A DNA stretch of 64,000 bases. Origin: Hyphomicrobiaceae bacterium (GTDB lineage Bacteria; Pseudomonadota; Alphaproteobacteria; Rhizobiales; Devosiaceae). Each line of letters opens with the position of its first letter. Position 1 is the first letter of the stretch. Made by a program: the position numbers and the translations under genes. The notes below the pieces were generated by a model. That model had not been told where the DNA came from, searched no databases, and worked only from the letters and a program-made list of their open reading frames with translations. Location of the stretch: assembly GCA_020638095.1 (NCBI GenBank), contig JACKJF010000004.1, positions 620,001 to 684,000 of the forward strand. Reading direction: 5' to 3'. Shown here one piece after another: positions 1 to 8,227 of the stretch.

Positions 1-66
1 GAATGTGGTTTCATCGCTAACCCAATCAACCTAGCCCGCCGTCGCTGGGGCCGACATTGCGTGTTG

Positions 67-1491
67 CTAGTTGAGCACATGCCTCCGCCGCTGTTTGTTG
101 ACCGTACGCAGATGAGCCTCACGGGCTTTGCGCTGTTTGCGATTGAGCCGAGGCGCGTCGGGGTGGTCAGCAAAAGCATTAGGCACGTTGGGCGTCGGCC
201 TTGAGGGTTGCATCTGCATGGCGCCAAATTGTGCTGCCGGTTGAATGCTGCCTTGCGGCGCTGGCATACGCGTGCCTGTGCCTTCCCATTCGTTGGCCTG
301 ATAGATTTCCGGCACGCTCACTTTGGAGCGTTGCAGGATGTAATCCTCCGGCTTGGGCAGGTCTTCCGAAAACGTCCAGGGAAAGAGGAACGTCTGTTTG
401 CGCACAGAGCCATCATCGAGCTTGATGTCGGCAATCATATAGCCGTCCATGGTAATGCCCCAGCCATACATCTGCGACATCTGCAAAACCGAGAGGTCGC
501 GCCCATCAGGCAGGATAACCCGCGTGCCGAGGCGGATTTGACCGGTCTTTGTTTCCGTCCATGACCCATCAGGCCGTTTGAAACTGGCCGTCGCATGGAT
601 CATCTGTTCGCCGGGATGAAAGGTCGGCAATCCCGTTGCCGCCCGCACATGTGTGCCATCCTCGCGCACCACCGTGCCATCAGTTCTCAGAATATCGATG
701 ATGGGCACATATTGGTTGGCGAACTTGCCGTCGCCACAGAGATAGACGTGCCCCGGCGTTACGCCTGTGCCCCAGAAATCAAGAATATGCGTCGCTTCAT
801 TCTCGAACGTCCGCTTGACCCTGCCCGGCACCGGCTTGCCGTTCTTGTCATGCGACAGAACCACATCGCCCGGCTTGATCTCCTCGATCGGCTTCTTCGA
901 CCCATCCCACATCGAGATGTCCGTGCCCGCAATGAAACAGTGGGGTTTTTGTATTCCCAAAGAGCCCTGAAGTTCTGAGAGCTCGCTGTCAGTCAGTAGA
1001 ATATTGCCAAAACCCGTTACACCCCCGGCTTTTTCCGTGCCGAGCAATTTGTCTTCAAATTCTGACCGTGGGATATCAATCCCAAGCGTGGTTAAAAAGG
1101 TATTTGCAAATGAGTTTGAGTTCTGGGTCGAGTATATATATTCCAGCCCCTTGGAATTTACTGTTCGACTTAGCTCCAAATACACATCAGTGTAATAACT
1201 CATCTCCTCAAAAGTGCCTTGGTCTAAGGTTCGCACCACTTTCGCGTGTGGATATAGAAAGCCACCCATATCAATGTAACCACGAATTTGGTCACCGACG
1301 ACGCCGGGTGTGCCTATCGGTATTCTATATGGTTGCCCATTCTCATCAAATGCTGTTGAGAGGCCGTTCATTTCGTAGGCTACCTGACCGCTGTTGGCAT
1401 TCACAATCGCGAACGTGATATGCCCTCCAACCCCAACTCCACCTATCTGAAGTGGAAATACGCCGACATTGAAATTGTACTGATCGGACAT
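67..1491 (-). CDS. Hint (hedgehog/intein) domain protein
   Basis: The 474-residue product has a Hint domain beginning about Cys185 (CFIAGTDI), continuing through PIEEIKPGDVVLSHD (about 201-215) and a TPGH block-B-like motif at 245-248. These are the nucleophile and Thr/His positions of self-cleaving Hint folds. The N-terminal 184 residues are not a family I recognise; they contain GGHITFAIVN near residue 24 and QNSNSFANTFL near 123. The last 40 residues are very basic. No signal peptide is evident. An AAGG ribosome site precedes the ATG, and the lipoprotein gene lies 15 bases upstream, so the two probably form an operon. The part encoding the N-terminal region is clearly more AT-rich than the Hint part. 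A polymorphic-toxin-like or self-processing secreted protein is possible. The Hint call is firm; the biological role is unknown. Confidence 0.75.
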   Translation of the reverse strand: MSDQYNFNVGVFPLQIGGVGVGGHITFAIVNANSGQVAYEMNGLSTAFDENGQPYRIPIGTPGVVGDQIRGYIDMGGFLYPHAKVVRTLDQGTFEEMSYYTDVYLELSRTVNSKGLEYIYSTQNSNSFANTFLTTLGIDIPRSEFEDKLLGTEKAGGVTGFGNILLTDSELSELQGSLGIQKPHCFIAGTDISMWDGSKKPIEEIKPGDVVLSHDKNGKPVPGRVKRTFENEATHILDFWGTGVTPGHVYLCGDGKFANQYVPIIDILRTDGTVVREDGTHVRAATGLPTFHPGEQMIHATASFKRPDGSWTETKTGQIRLGTRVILPDGRDLSVLQMSQMYGWGITMDGYMIADIKLDDGSVRKQTFLFPWTFSEDLPKPEDYILQRSKVSVPEIYQANEWEGTGTRMPAPQGSIQPAAQFGAMQMQPSRPTPNVPNAFADHPDAPRLNRKQRKAREAHLRTVNKQRRRHVLN

Positions 1492-1506
1492 TTCTTACCT
1501 TCCCAA

Positions 1507-1902
1507 TTATTGTTCAAAACACATTTGCCCACTCAAGGGTGGAATCGAATTAACCCGCCAATCTACGCAGCCGGTAAGTATCTGTTGCGATAGTCTTGTG
1601 TTTATGTCGACGAGGTTTTTTTCGATCACGGGCTCCCCTCTAGAATAGGTGAATATGCGGTCAAAAACAAAACTATGGCGGCAGACTTCAAATTCGGAGA
1701 GGAACGATTGGAGTTTTGCGCGGTCTCGCAGAACGTCATTGTCTGCGTTATCCGAAAAGAAACCTTCGACTTCCGTTGCGGTGCACGCAGTTTTCAATTC
1801 GCTACTTAGGGGTGGTTGTGAACTTAGTCCGCAAGAGCTGATGGTCGACAATGCGCCAATGAGCAGGAATATTTTTACCGGCTTAAAATGCATATCCAAC
1901 AT
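1507..1902 (-). CDS. Small predicted lipoprotein
   Basis: This 131-residue protein starts with a lysine-containing hydrophobic leader followed by a lipobox-like ISSC, so Cys24 is the probable lipidation site. The mature part has several further cysteines (near 40, 74, 117 and 128) that may form disulfides in the periplasm. I recognise no family. It is transcribed just ahead of the Hint-domain gene, and its base composition is also AT-rich relative to the rest of the window. It could be a partner or periplasmic protector of the Hint protein, but only gene order supports that. A second ATG three codons in is an alternative start. Confidence 0.6.
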   Translation of the reverse strand: MLDMHFKPVKIFLLIGALSTISSCGLSSQPPLSSELKTACTATEVEGFFSDNADNDVLRDRAKLQSFLSEFEVCRHSFVFDRIFTYSRGEPVIEKNLVDINTRLSQQILTGCVDWRVNSIPPLSGQMCFEQ

Positions 1903-2227
1903 AGAAAATTTCCAGACTAACTAAGGTGGTCATTGGGGGTTGCTAGTTAATTCTAAGCTGCAGACCATCATGCCGATGGCAAACAGCATCACGACAGCAG
2001 TCGGTAGTCAATTTGTAACAATCCGTGAAGCCGCGTCGAAAATCAAAATTTTTGCAACACTCCCCTGCCCTCTTTAGTTTCAGGCACTTGGCCGCGTCAT
2101 AAGTCCGCGCCAACCCTGACCTTCCGCCAACCGGCTTCCTGCAATTCGGCCATAGGCCTCATGGTCTCCTTCGCCTTCGCCCGATCCGCCGGGATGGACG
2201 ATTGACCATTGGCCAACCAACTCGAAG
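1903..2227. other. Intergenic region, no gene seen
   Basis: This stretch of about 325 bases lies between the lipoprotein start and the tRNA-Leu 3' end. I see no convincing reading frame, terminator hairpin or integrase remnant in it. It should contain the promoter of the lipoprotein/Hint operon, but no clear -35/-10 pair was found. It could also contain an island attachment junction next to the tRNA. Confidence 0.5.
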
Positions 2228-2316
2228 TGGTGCGGGCGGCGGGGGTCGAACCCGCACGGACGTTGCCATCCTCAGGATTTTAAGTCCTGTGTGTCTACCA
2301 GTTCCACCACGCCCGC
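2228..2316 (-). tRNA. tRNA-Leu (anticodon UAA)
   Basis: Read on the minus strand, the gene starts GCGGGCG at 2316 and ends CGCCCGCA with an encoded CCA at 2228-2230. These ends give a seven-pair acceptor stem. The anticodon loop reads CTTAAAA, giving anticodon UAA, and GGTTCGACCCC forms the T arm. A length of 86 bases plus CCA fits a class II tRNA with a long variable arm. Its 3' end faces the AT-rich Hint/lipoprotein segment. Confidence 0.95.
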
Positions 2317-2406
2317 GTTGGCGACCGGCATTGACTACAGCTTGACCCCCGAAGGTCAAGCCGCCAGATGCATCGGATGGCCGCAGCCTCGGCTCGGGCC
2401 GGTTGG

Positions 2407-3126
2407 TCAGGCCAGATGCTCACGATAGAATCGTGCGATCCGAACCCGCGCATCGGCCGCCGCAGCGGCATTGTAGTCCGTTCCGCCAATCATCGCGCCC
2501 GCGAAGCGCATGATCATCGGGACCTCGCTTGGGTCGTGATCATTGAGGAACGAGTGCCCGGCCTCCGGATATTCCTTCACATCATGCGGCACCCCGAGGC
2601 TGGCGAGCAGCCCGTCGAGCTTTTCCGCCGCACCTTTCAGGCTCTTGTCCTTGGCCCCATAGCTCGCAACGATCGGACAGGCGTCGGCCAGAAGCGTCTC
2701 CGCATCGTCGGGCAGGTTGCCGTAATTGATGCTGGCCGCGCTGAACCCGCGCATCCTGGGCGAAAGCAGCACCGCGAACCCGCCACCCATGCAGAAGCCG
2801 ATCACGCCGACCTTGCCGTTGCCCTCGGCATTTTGCTCGAGCCAGCTTCGCGCCGCTTCGACCTCATCGAACGCCCGACCCGCCCGCCGCATAACCGACC
2901 GGATGAGCGAGATCATGCAGCGCATTTTCCCGCCCCAGGAATAGAGATCCGGTGCGAGCGCCAGAAAGCCTTCGCTGGCAAGCCAGTCGGCCTGGTTGCG
3001 CAGGTCCTTGGTCATACCCATCGCGTCATGAAGAATCACGACGCCGGGCCACGGCCCGTTGCCTTCGGGCTTTGCCAGATAACAGGGGAGCGGACCGTGG
3101 CCAGACGTCAGTTCGATGTTCGGCAT
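2407..3126 (-). CDS. Dienelactone hydrolase family protein
   Basis: This 239-residue alpha/beta hydrolase has the nucleophile elbow GFCMGG with Cys112 as in dienelactone hydrolases. An acid residue near KDKSL and a histidine in EAGHSF complete a Cys-Asp-His triad. The family hydrolyses lactone or ester substrates in the cytoplasm; the substrate here is unknown. The start MPNIEL at 3126 is chosen because a strong AGGAGG lies just upstream. Longer in-frame starts lack one. The upstream neighbour on the same strand is the xanthine phosphoribosyltransferase gene. Confidence 0.85.
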   Translation of the reverse strand: MPNIELTSGHGPLPCYLAKPEGNGPWPGVVILHDAMGMTKDLRNQADWLASEGFLALAPDLYSWGGKMRCMISLIRSVMRRAGRAFDEVEAARSWLEQNAEGNGKVGVIGFCMGGGFAVLLSPRMRGFSAASINYGNLPDDAETLLADACPIVASYGAKDKSLKGAAEKLDGLLASLGVPHDVKEYPEAGHSFLNDHDPSEVPMIMRFAGAMIGGTDYNAAAAADARVRIARFYREHLA

Positions 3127-3185
3127 GTTGGCCTCCTCTTGCTGCCTGCCCAGATCAACGGACCTCTGTGACACCTTGGTGACGC

Positions 3186-3677
3186 CTAGTCCGTGCCGCC
3201 GTGAATGGGCGGCACATAGGCCACGTCCATGTCCCAGGGGAAATAGATCCAAGTATCCTGGCTGACCTCGGTGATGAACGTATCGACCATTTCGCGCCCC
3301 TTGGGCTTTGCGTAAACGGTGGCGAAGTGGGCGTGCGGCAGGAGGTCCTTGACCGCACGTGCGGTTGCCCCGGTATCGACGAGATCGTCGATGATCAGCA
3401 CCTTGCCGCTGCCCTGGTTCTTGGCGATCTGCTCGGTGATCGGCTTCAGGACCTCGATCGAACCCTGCATCTGGTGATCGTAGGATTTCACCGAAATCGT
3501 CTCGATGATGCGGATATTGAGTTCCCGCGCGACAATGGCCGCAGGCACCAGACCCCCGCGCGTGATCGCAACCATCGCCGTGAACGGCCCCTCGCCGCTC
3601 AGCCGCCAGGCCAGGGCCCGGCTGTCGCGATGGAACTGATCCCAGGTCACCGGGAAGGATTTGTTCTGGCTGCTCAT
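3186..3677 (-). CDS. gpt: Xanthine phosphoribosyltransferase
   Basis: The 163-residue protein matches the short bacterial Gpt type I phosphoribosyltransferase. The PRPP-binding motif [14 protein letters not shown] lies at about 92-105, and [10 protein letters not shown] near 37-46 forms the diphosphate loop. It converts xanthine or guanine plus PRPP to the mononucleotide in purine salvage. An AAAGG ribosome site precedes the ATG. Length and motifs agree with the family over the whole protein. Confidence 0.93.
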   Translation of the reverse strand: MSSQNKSFPVTWDQFHRDSRALAWRLSGEGPFTAMVAITRGGLVPAAIVARELNIRIIETISVKSYDHQMQGSIEVLKPITEQIAKNQGSGKVLIIDDLVDTGATARAVKDLLPHAHFATVYAKPKGREMVDTFITEVSQDTWIYFPWDMDVAYVPPIHGGTD

Positions 3678-3703
3678 GGTTTGCCTTTCAATTCGCTCGA
3701 CTG

Positions 3704-4453
3704 TCAGATGGTCACGCTATGCCGATTCTGCAGGCGATCGACCAGCACCCTGACCTCTTCCGCAGCTTTCTTCACCATTTCCGGGTCGACCCCGCGAATG
3801 ACCAGCTGCGCATAGACCTTCCGGTCACCGATATGCGGGTAAGAACCGATCTTGAGGGCCGGATAAGCCTCCTGAATGGCGCGCAGCCCGGCCGAAACAA
3901 CGCTTTCGCCCACGCCGCACGGCACCGTTTCGCTGACCCATTTCCTGCCCGTACGGAGTTTGCCCGAAAGGTCCTCGAGCATCGCCTGCATGACCTGCGG
4001 CACGCCCGCCATCACATGCACATTGCCGATGGTGAAACCGGGCGCTCCCGAAACGGAATTGAGAATAAGCGTCCCTCCAACCGGCACCCGCGCCATGCGA
4101 AGCCGCTCGGGCGCGACGTCGACCGTGCCGTAGCGCTCTTCGAGAACACGCCGGGCCTCGTCATTGATCACGAGTTCGACGCCGAACGCGCGGGCGATCG
4201 CGTCAGCGGTTATGTCGTCGTGGGTCGGCCCGATTCCGCCTGTCGTGAACAAATAGCCATAGCTGGAACGGAGCGTGTTGACGGCATCGACGATGACCTG
4301 CATTTCGTCGCCGATCACCCGCACTTCCTTGAGATCGATGCCAAGATCGGCACAGAAATCGGCAACCGTGCCGATATTCTTGTCCTTGGTCCGGCCGGAG
4401 AGGATTTCGTCGCCGATCACCAGAAGCGCTGCCGTGACCTGTTCGTCCGCCAT
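3704..4453 (-). CDS. CinA/MoaB-like molybdopterin-binding domain protein
   Basis: The 249-residue protein carries the MoCF-biosynthesis/CinA N-terminal fold, with VIGDEILSG at about 12-20 and [11 protein letters not shown] in the middle. It lacks the C-terminal nicotinamide-nucleotide amidase domain of full-length CinA, so it is the stand-alone form common in alphaproteobacteria. The biochemical role of this short form is unclear. The ATG at 4453 is chosen because GGAG-rich sequence lies upstream and the family begins at this point. It precedes gpt on the same strand and is divergent from sfsA. Confidence 0.85.
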   Translation of the reverse strand: MADEQVTAALLVIGDEILSGRTKDKNIGTVADFCADLGIDLKEVRVIGDEMQVIVDAVNTLRSSYGYLFTTGGIGPTHDDITADAIARAFGVELVINDEARRVLEERYGTVDVAPERLRMARVPVGGTLILNSVSGAPGFTIGNVHVMAGVPQVMQAMLEDLSGKLRTGRKWVSETVPCGVGESVVSAGLRAIQEAYPALKIGSYPHIGDRKVYAQLVIRGVDPEMVKKAAEEVRVLVDRLQNRHSVTI

Positions 4454-4553
4454 GATTGCCGCGCCTTCTGCGCCTCCCCATCCCGGTTGACATTGGCTTG
4501 CCCAAGCGGCACCCAAAGGTCAAGTCACAACCCCCAACGGACGCACCCCGCGC

Positions 4554-5258
4554 ATGGACTTTTCCCAACCCGTCGTCAAAGGCACGCTTTTGCGGCGGTA
4601 CAAGCGCTTTCTTGCCGACATCCGGCTCGAAAACGGCGAGGAAACGACCGTGCACTGCGCCAATCCGGGCGCCATGGCCGGGCTGACCGATCCGGGGCTC
4701 CCGGTCATCTGCTCGACCTCGCCAAATCTCTCGCGAAAGCTGCCCCTGTCGCTCGAAATGGTGCGCCTTGCCTCCGGCTGGGTCGGTATCAACACCTCGC
4801 TGCCCAACAAACTGGTCGCAGAGGCCCTAGTTACTGGCGCCATCGCGCCGCTCGCGCATTACGGCTCAATCCGGCCGGAATTTGCCTATGGAACGAACAG
4901 CCGCGTCGATTTTCTTCTGACCGGCGCGGGCCTGCCCGACTGTTATGTCGAGGTCAAGAACGTCCATTTCAGCCGGATCGACGGCCTCGCCGAATTTCCC
5001 GACTCCCCGACCGCACGCGGCGCCAAGCACCTTCGCGAACTGGCCGCGGTCGCCAAGGTCGGACATCGGGCCGTCATGCTTTACGTCGTCCAGCGCGCTG
5101 ACTGTGCCTCCCTCAGCCTCGCGCCGGACTTTGACCCTGACTATGTGACTGCTTTCAAGGATGCGGCGCGAGAGGGCGTTGAAACTTTGGCCTATGACTG
5201 TCATCTTTCCGGCAAAGGAATAATGCTCCGGGCGGCGCTCCCGTTTGTCGCGCCCTGA
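4554..5258 (+). CDS. sfsA: DNA/RNA nuclease SfsA
   Basis: The 234-residue protein matches SfsA along its length. It has the opening KGTLLRRYKRFLADI, the HCANPGAM block near 34-41, SRVDFLL and the nuclease-like VEVKNV core (about 131-136). SfsA was named sugar fermentation stimulation protein and binds or cleaves nucleic acid. It is divergent from the CinA-like gene. Its stop lies shortly before map, so the two are probably co-transcribed. Confidence 0.93.
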   Translation: MDFSQPVVKGTLLRRYKRFLADIRLENGEETTVHCANPGAMAGLTDPGLPVICSTSPNLSRKLPLSLEMVRLASGWVGINTSLPNKLVAEALVTGAIAPLAHYGSIRPEFAYGTNSRVDFLLTGAGLPDCYVEVKNVHFSRIDGLAEFPDSPTARGAKHLRELAAVAKVGHRAVMLYVVQRADCASLSLAPDFDPDYVTAFKDAAREGVETLAYDCHLSGKGIMLRAALPFVAP

Positions 5259-5295
5259 AGGGCGGTTGGCCCCCGCCAAACAATACGAGGTTGAA

Positions 5296-6126
5296 ATGGT
5301 CACCTATGTCGCTGCCAATTCAGGTGCGAAGCGTATGCCGGGCGTCATTCCTCTGCACGGCGAGGAAGGATTTGCCGGCATGCGCAAGGCCGGCCGTGTG
5401 ACCGCAGAAGCACTCGACATGTTGACCAGCTACGTTCTGCCCGGTGTCACCACCGCCGAGCTTGACCGCCTCGCCTTCGAATTCGGGCAGGATCACAATG
5501 CCTTCCCCGCGACCCTGTTCTACAAGGGCTATCGTCACTCGACCTGCACGTCGATCAACCACGTCGTCTGCCACGGCATCCCGTCCGACCGGGCGCTCCG
5601 CGAGGGTGACATCGTCAACATCGATTTGACCTACATCGTCGACGGCTGGCACGGCGATTCGAGCCGCATGTATCCGGTTGGCGAGATTTCCCGCAAAGCC
5701 GAGCGCCTGATCGAAGTCACTCACGAATGCCTGATGCGCGGCATCGAGGCCGCCGTTCCCGGCAACACAACGGGCGATATCGGCGCGGCCATCCAGCGCT
5801 TTGCCGAAGCAGAACGCATGTCGGTTGTTCGGGATTTTGTCGGCCACGGACTTGGCCAGCTTTTCCACGACGAGCCGAACATTCTTCATTTCGGTACACC
5901 GGGCATGGGTCCCGAACTCAAGCCCGGCATGATCTTCACCATAGAACCGATGATCAATCTCGGCCGGCCGCAGGTCAAAATCCTCAACGACGGCTGGACC
6001 GCCGTGACCCGCGATCGCACCCTGTCCGCGCAATTCGAGCATTCGATCGGCATCACCGAAACCGGCAACGAGATCTTCACCGCATCCCCGGCCGGCCTTT
6101 TCAATCCTCTCACCACGAGACGCTGA
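5296..6126 (+). CDS. map: Type I methionyl aminopeptidase
   Basis: The product is about 276 residues. It removes the initiator methionine from nascent proteins. The dinuclear metal site is visible in NIDLTYIVDGWHGD, VGHGLG, FTIEPM and the final QFEHSIGIT block; CTSINHVVCHGIP is the substrate-pocket region. The ATG at 5296 is chosen because GAGG stands upstream and longer starts run into sfsA. radC follows three bases after the stop, so the two form an operon. Confidence 0.93.
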   Translation: MVTYVAANSGAKRMPGVIPLHGEEGFAGMRKAGRVTAEALDMLTSYVLPGVTTAELDRLAFEFGQDHNAFPATLFYKGYRHSTCTSINHVVCHGIPSDRALREGDIVNIDLTYIVDGWHGDSSRMYPVGEISRKAERLIEVTHECLMRGIEAAVPGNTTGDIGAAIQRFAEAERMSVVRDFVGHGLGQLFHDEPNILHFGTPGMGPELKPGMIFTIEPMINLGRPQVKILNDGWTAVTRDRTLSAQFEHSIGITETGNEIFTASPAGLFNPLTTRR

Positions 6127-6129
6127 ACC

Positions 6130-6843
6130 ATGGCAGCTGCGCCGGACCGACCGCAGAAGCCAAAGCCCCAGAAGTCGCCCAATCAGGGTCACCGCGAACG
6201 CGCGCGCAACCGCCTTCTCAAGGTCGGCGGCGCAGCTCTGGAAGATTACGAACTGCTCGAAATCCAGCTTTTCGCCGCCTTTCCCCGGAGCGACACCAAG
6301 GCCATCGCCAAAAGCCTACTGGCGCGCTTCGGCAGCCTGACGGCGGTCCTGGCGGCCCCAACCGAGCGCCTGAAAGAGGTTGAGGGCGTCGGCGATTCCG
6401 CCGCGGCAGTCGTGAAGGTCGCGCAAGCCCTCGCCCAGCGCTATGCCCGCGAGGAAATCGTCAAGCGGCCGATCCTCGGCTCCTGGTCTGCCCTGATGGA
6501 TTACTGCCGGGCACAGATGGCCTTCGAGGACAAGGAACAGTTCCGGATTCTCTTCCTCGACAAGAAGAACGGCCTCATCGCCGACGAGGTCCAGCAGACC
6601 GGTACCGTCGACCACACTCCCGTCTATCCGCGCGAGGTCATCAAGCGGGCCCTTGAATTGAGCGCCACCGCCATCATTCTCGCCCACAACCACCCATCGG
6701 GCGATCCGGAACCCTCACGTGCGGACATCGATATGACCAAAGCCATCCGTGACATCGCCGATCCCATGGGCATTGCGCTGCATGATCATGTCATCATCGG
6801 CCGCGACGGGCACTATTCGATGAAAGCGATGCGGCTGATTTGA
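6130..6843 (+). CDS. radC: RadC-family JAB domain protein
   Basis: This 237-residue protein has a helix-hairpin-helix region near 78-95 ([12 protein letters not shown]) followed by an MPN/JAB domain. The metal motif is [16 protein letters not shown] at about 182-197, the RadC signature. RadC proteins are widespread, and their original assignment to DNA repair is doubtful. It is translationally close to map. The gene is convergent with the GNAT gene downstream. Confidence 0.9.
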   Translation: MAAAPDRPQKPKPQKSPNQGHRERARNRLLKVGGAALEDYELLEIQLFAAFPRSDTKAIAKSLLARFGSLTAVLAAPTERLKEVEGVGDSAAAVVKVAQALAQRYAREEIVKRPILGSWSALMDYCRAQMAFEDKEQFRILFLDKKNGLIADEVQQTGTVDHTPVYPREVIKRALELSATAIILAHNHPSGDPEPSRADIDMTKAIRDIADPMGIALHDHVIIGRDGHYSMKAMRLI

Positions 6844-6847
6844 GCGC

Positions 6848-8083
6848 CTATTCGGGCCGAGCGAGGTTCCGCGCCGCCCGCACACCCTTCACGAGATTGA
6901 ACAGTGCCGGGTTGGCCTTGATCTCGCGCTTGAGGAACCCTTTGAACTGGTGACCCTTGATGCCGAGCGCGCCCTTGGCATTGAGCGGAATATAGTGCGT
7001 CCTCAGCGGTACCTCGACATTGCACCAGGCGCGCTTTTCATCCGAATAGCCCGCGCCCATGTCACACATCGTGTGGCCCGAGGTGAAAATCGCCTCCATC
7101 GAGCGCAGGAGATTCTGCTTGCCCGGTGAACCTGGCTTCAGTTCCTCGGAATCGTCCATCGACGAAACCAGCGCGAACACCCGGTCACCGTGCACCAGGT
7201 TGTAGCGCATCGAGACGATCCGCCCGTCGAGGCGCAAAACGTGCAGTTTTCCCTCGAGCGTGCCGTCCGTCTGAAAGACCTTCTTGTAGAATTCCCGCAT
7301 CAGCGGGTGTTCGAACGGGTCTTCGACGCCCCATTCCGCGAAGCGCTTGGCCTTCTGCTCGAACATCACGTCGATACTGTCCAGAACCTCTTGAGCGGCG
7401 TCCCGGCCGGAGATTTCCTCGAACCTGACTTCGCCCATCGCTGCGAGCTTTGCGCCCTGCTGCCGGTCATGCTTTCGGCGCGAGCGCGTGTGCTGCACGG
7501 CGGCGCATTCGTCCCAGGAAGCGAATTCGGACCGGTAGAGCGTGTCCCAGTCGATATGATCGCCAAGATGCCTGAAATAGTCGCGCTGCCCGAGCGCCGG
7601 CATCGAGTGGAGCACCACCGCGTCGGCGCCGAACAGCGACTTGAGCATGCGGTTCCAGAGATCGCCCAGTTCCTCGTCGCTGAGCAGTGCGAGGGTTTCG
7701 TGATCCATCAGGGGCGCGTTGCAGCCCACATGCGGTCCCGGAAACCAGGTCAGGATATCGATGCCATAGCGTTTGCGGCGGATCAGCGGAAAAAGCGCCA
7801 CAACCTTTCCCCGGGCCGTGCCGGTGACGTAAAGCTGTTCGTCCGGGGTGACCCCGAAATGGTCGATCCACACTTTTGTGAAGTCGAGGCTCTGGCCCGG
7901 CGATTCAATGCCGGATTCCTCCAGCATGCGCCACGCCTCCTCGACGTCTTCGATGCGATAGGTAGCCGCCACTGACGTCCCCATGTCCCGCCACCAGTCC
8001 GTCTTGGACTTGCGGCGAATTCTGCTGCGCTTCGGTGCGCGCGTGTCCTGAAGCGCGAGCGGCCCAAACCCCTGCACAAACAT
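6848..8083 (-). CDS. CelD/BcsL-like GNAT acetyltransferase
   Basis: The 411-residue protein has the two-lobe GNAT layout of the CelD/BcsL family, found near cellulose and exopolysaccharide genes. Examples of the conserved core are FPLIRRKRYGIDILTWFPG (about 95-113) and a C-terminal acceptor lobe with RLDGRIVSMRYNLVHGDRV. The family is thought to acetylate polysaccharide precursors or act in lipid/peptide N-acylation; the substrate here is unknown. An AAAGGGA site precedes the ATG. A perfect CtrA-type box lies about 124 bases upstream. No cellulose genes are nearby. Confidence 0.7.
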   Translation of the reverse strand: MFVQGFGPLALQDTRAPKRSRIRRKSKTDWWRDMGTSVAATYRIEDVEEAWRMLEESGIESPGQSLDFTKVWIDHFGVTPDEQLYVTGTARGKVVALFPLIRRKRYGIDILTWFPGPHVGCNAPLMDHETLALLSDEELGDLWNRMLKSLFGADAVVLHSMPALGQRDYFRHLGDHIDWDTLYRSEFASWDECAAVQHTRSRRKHDRQQGAKLAAMGEVRFEEISGRDAAQEVLDSIDVMFEQKAKRFAEWGVEDPFEHPLMREFYKKVFQTDGTLEGKLHVLRLDGRIVSMRYNLVHGDRVFALVSSMDDSEELKPGSPGKQNLLRSMEAIFTSGHTMCDMGAGYSDEKRAWCNVEVPLRTHYIPLNAKGALGIKGHQFKGFLKREIKANPALFNLVKGVRAARNLARPE

Positions 8084-8206
8084 GCGCGTTGCGTCCCTTT
8101 GCGCCCATTCCCCGACGACAATGAGTGCAAAGCGTGAACGCCCGGTTCACGCTGCGACCGCACGAGCCCGGACGCCATGGATTGGCTTCAAATCCTTCGT
8201 TGAGGG

Positions 8207-8221
8207 TTAAGCGGGAATTAA
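8207..8221 (-). promoter_or_regulatory. CtrA-type box upstream of BcsL-like gene
   Basis: The sequence TTAA-GCGGGAA-TTAA has the exact TTAA-N7-TTAA spacing of the alphaproteobacterial CtrA binding site. It sits between the ccdA stop and the BcsL-like start, so the BcsL-like gene is the only plausible target. Binding is inferred from the motif alone. Confidence 0.45.
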
Positions 8222-8227
8222 GCCCGT

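Noticed and set aside
63..1948. GTTGCTAGTT occurs at 63-72 and 1939-1948, flanking the Hint/lipoprotein pair.
   Set aside because: Ten bases can recur by chance, and one copy includes the Hint stop codon. No longer flanking homology or integrase supports it as an attachment repeat.
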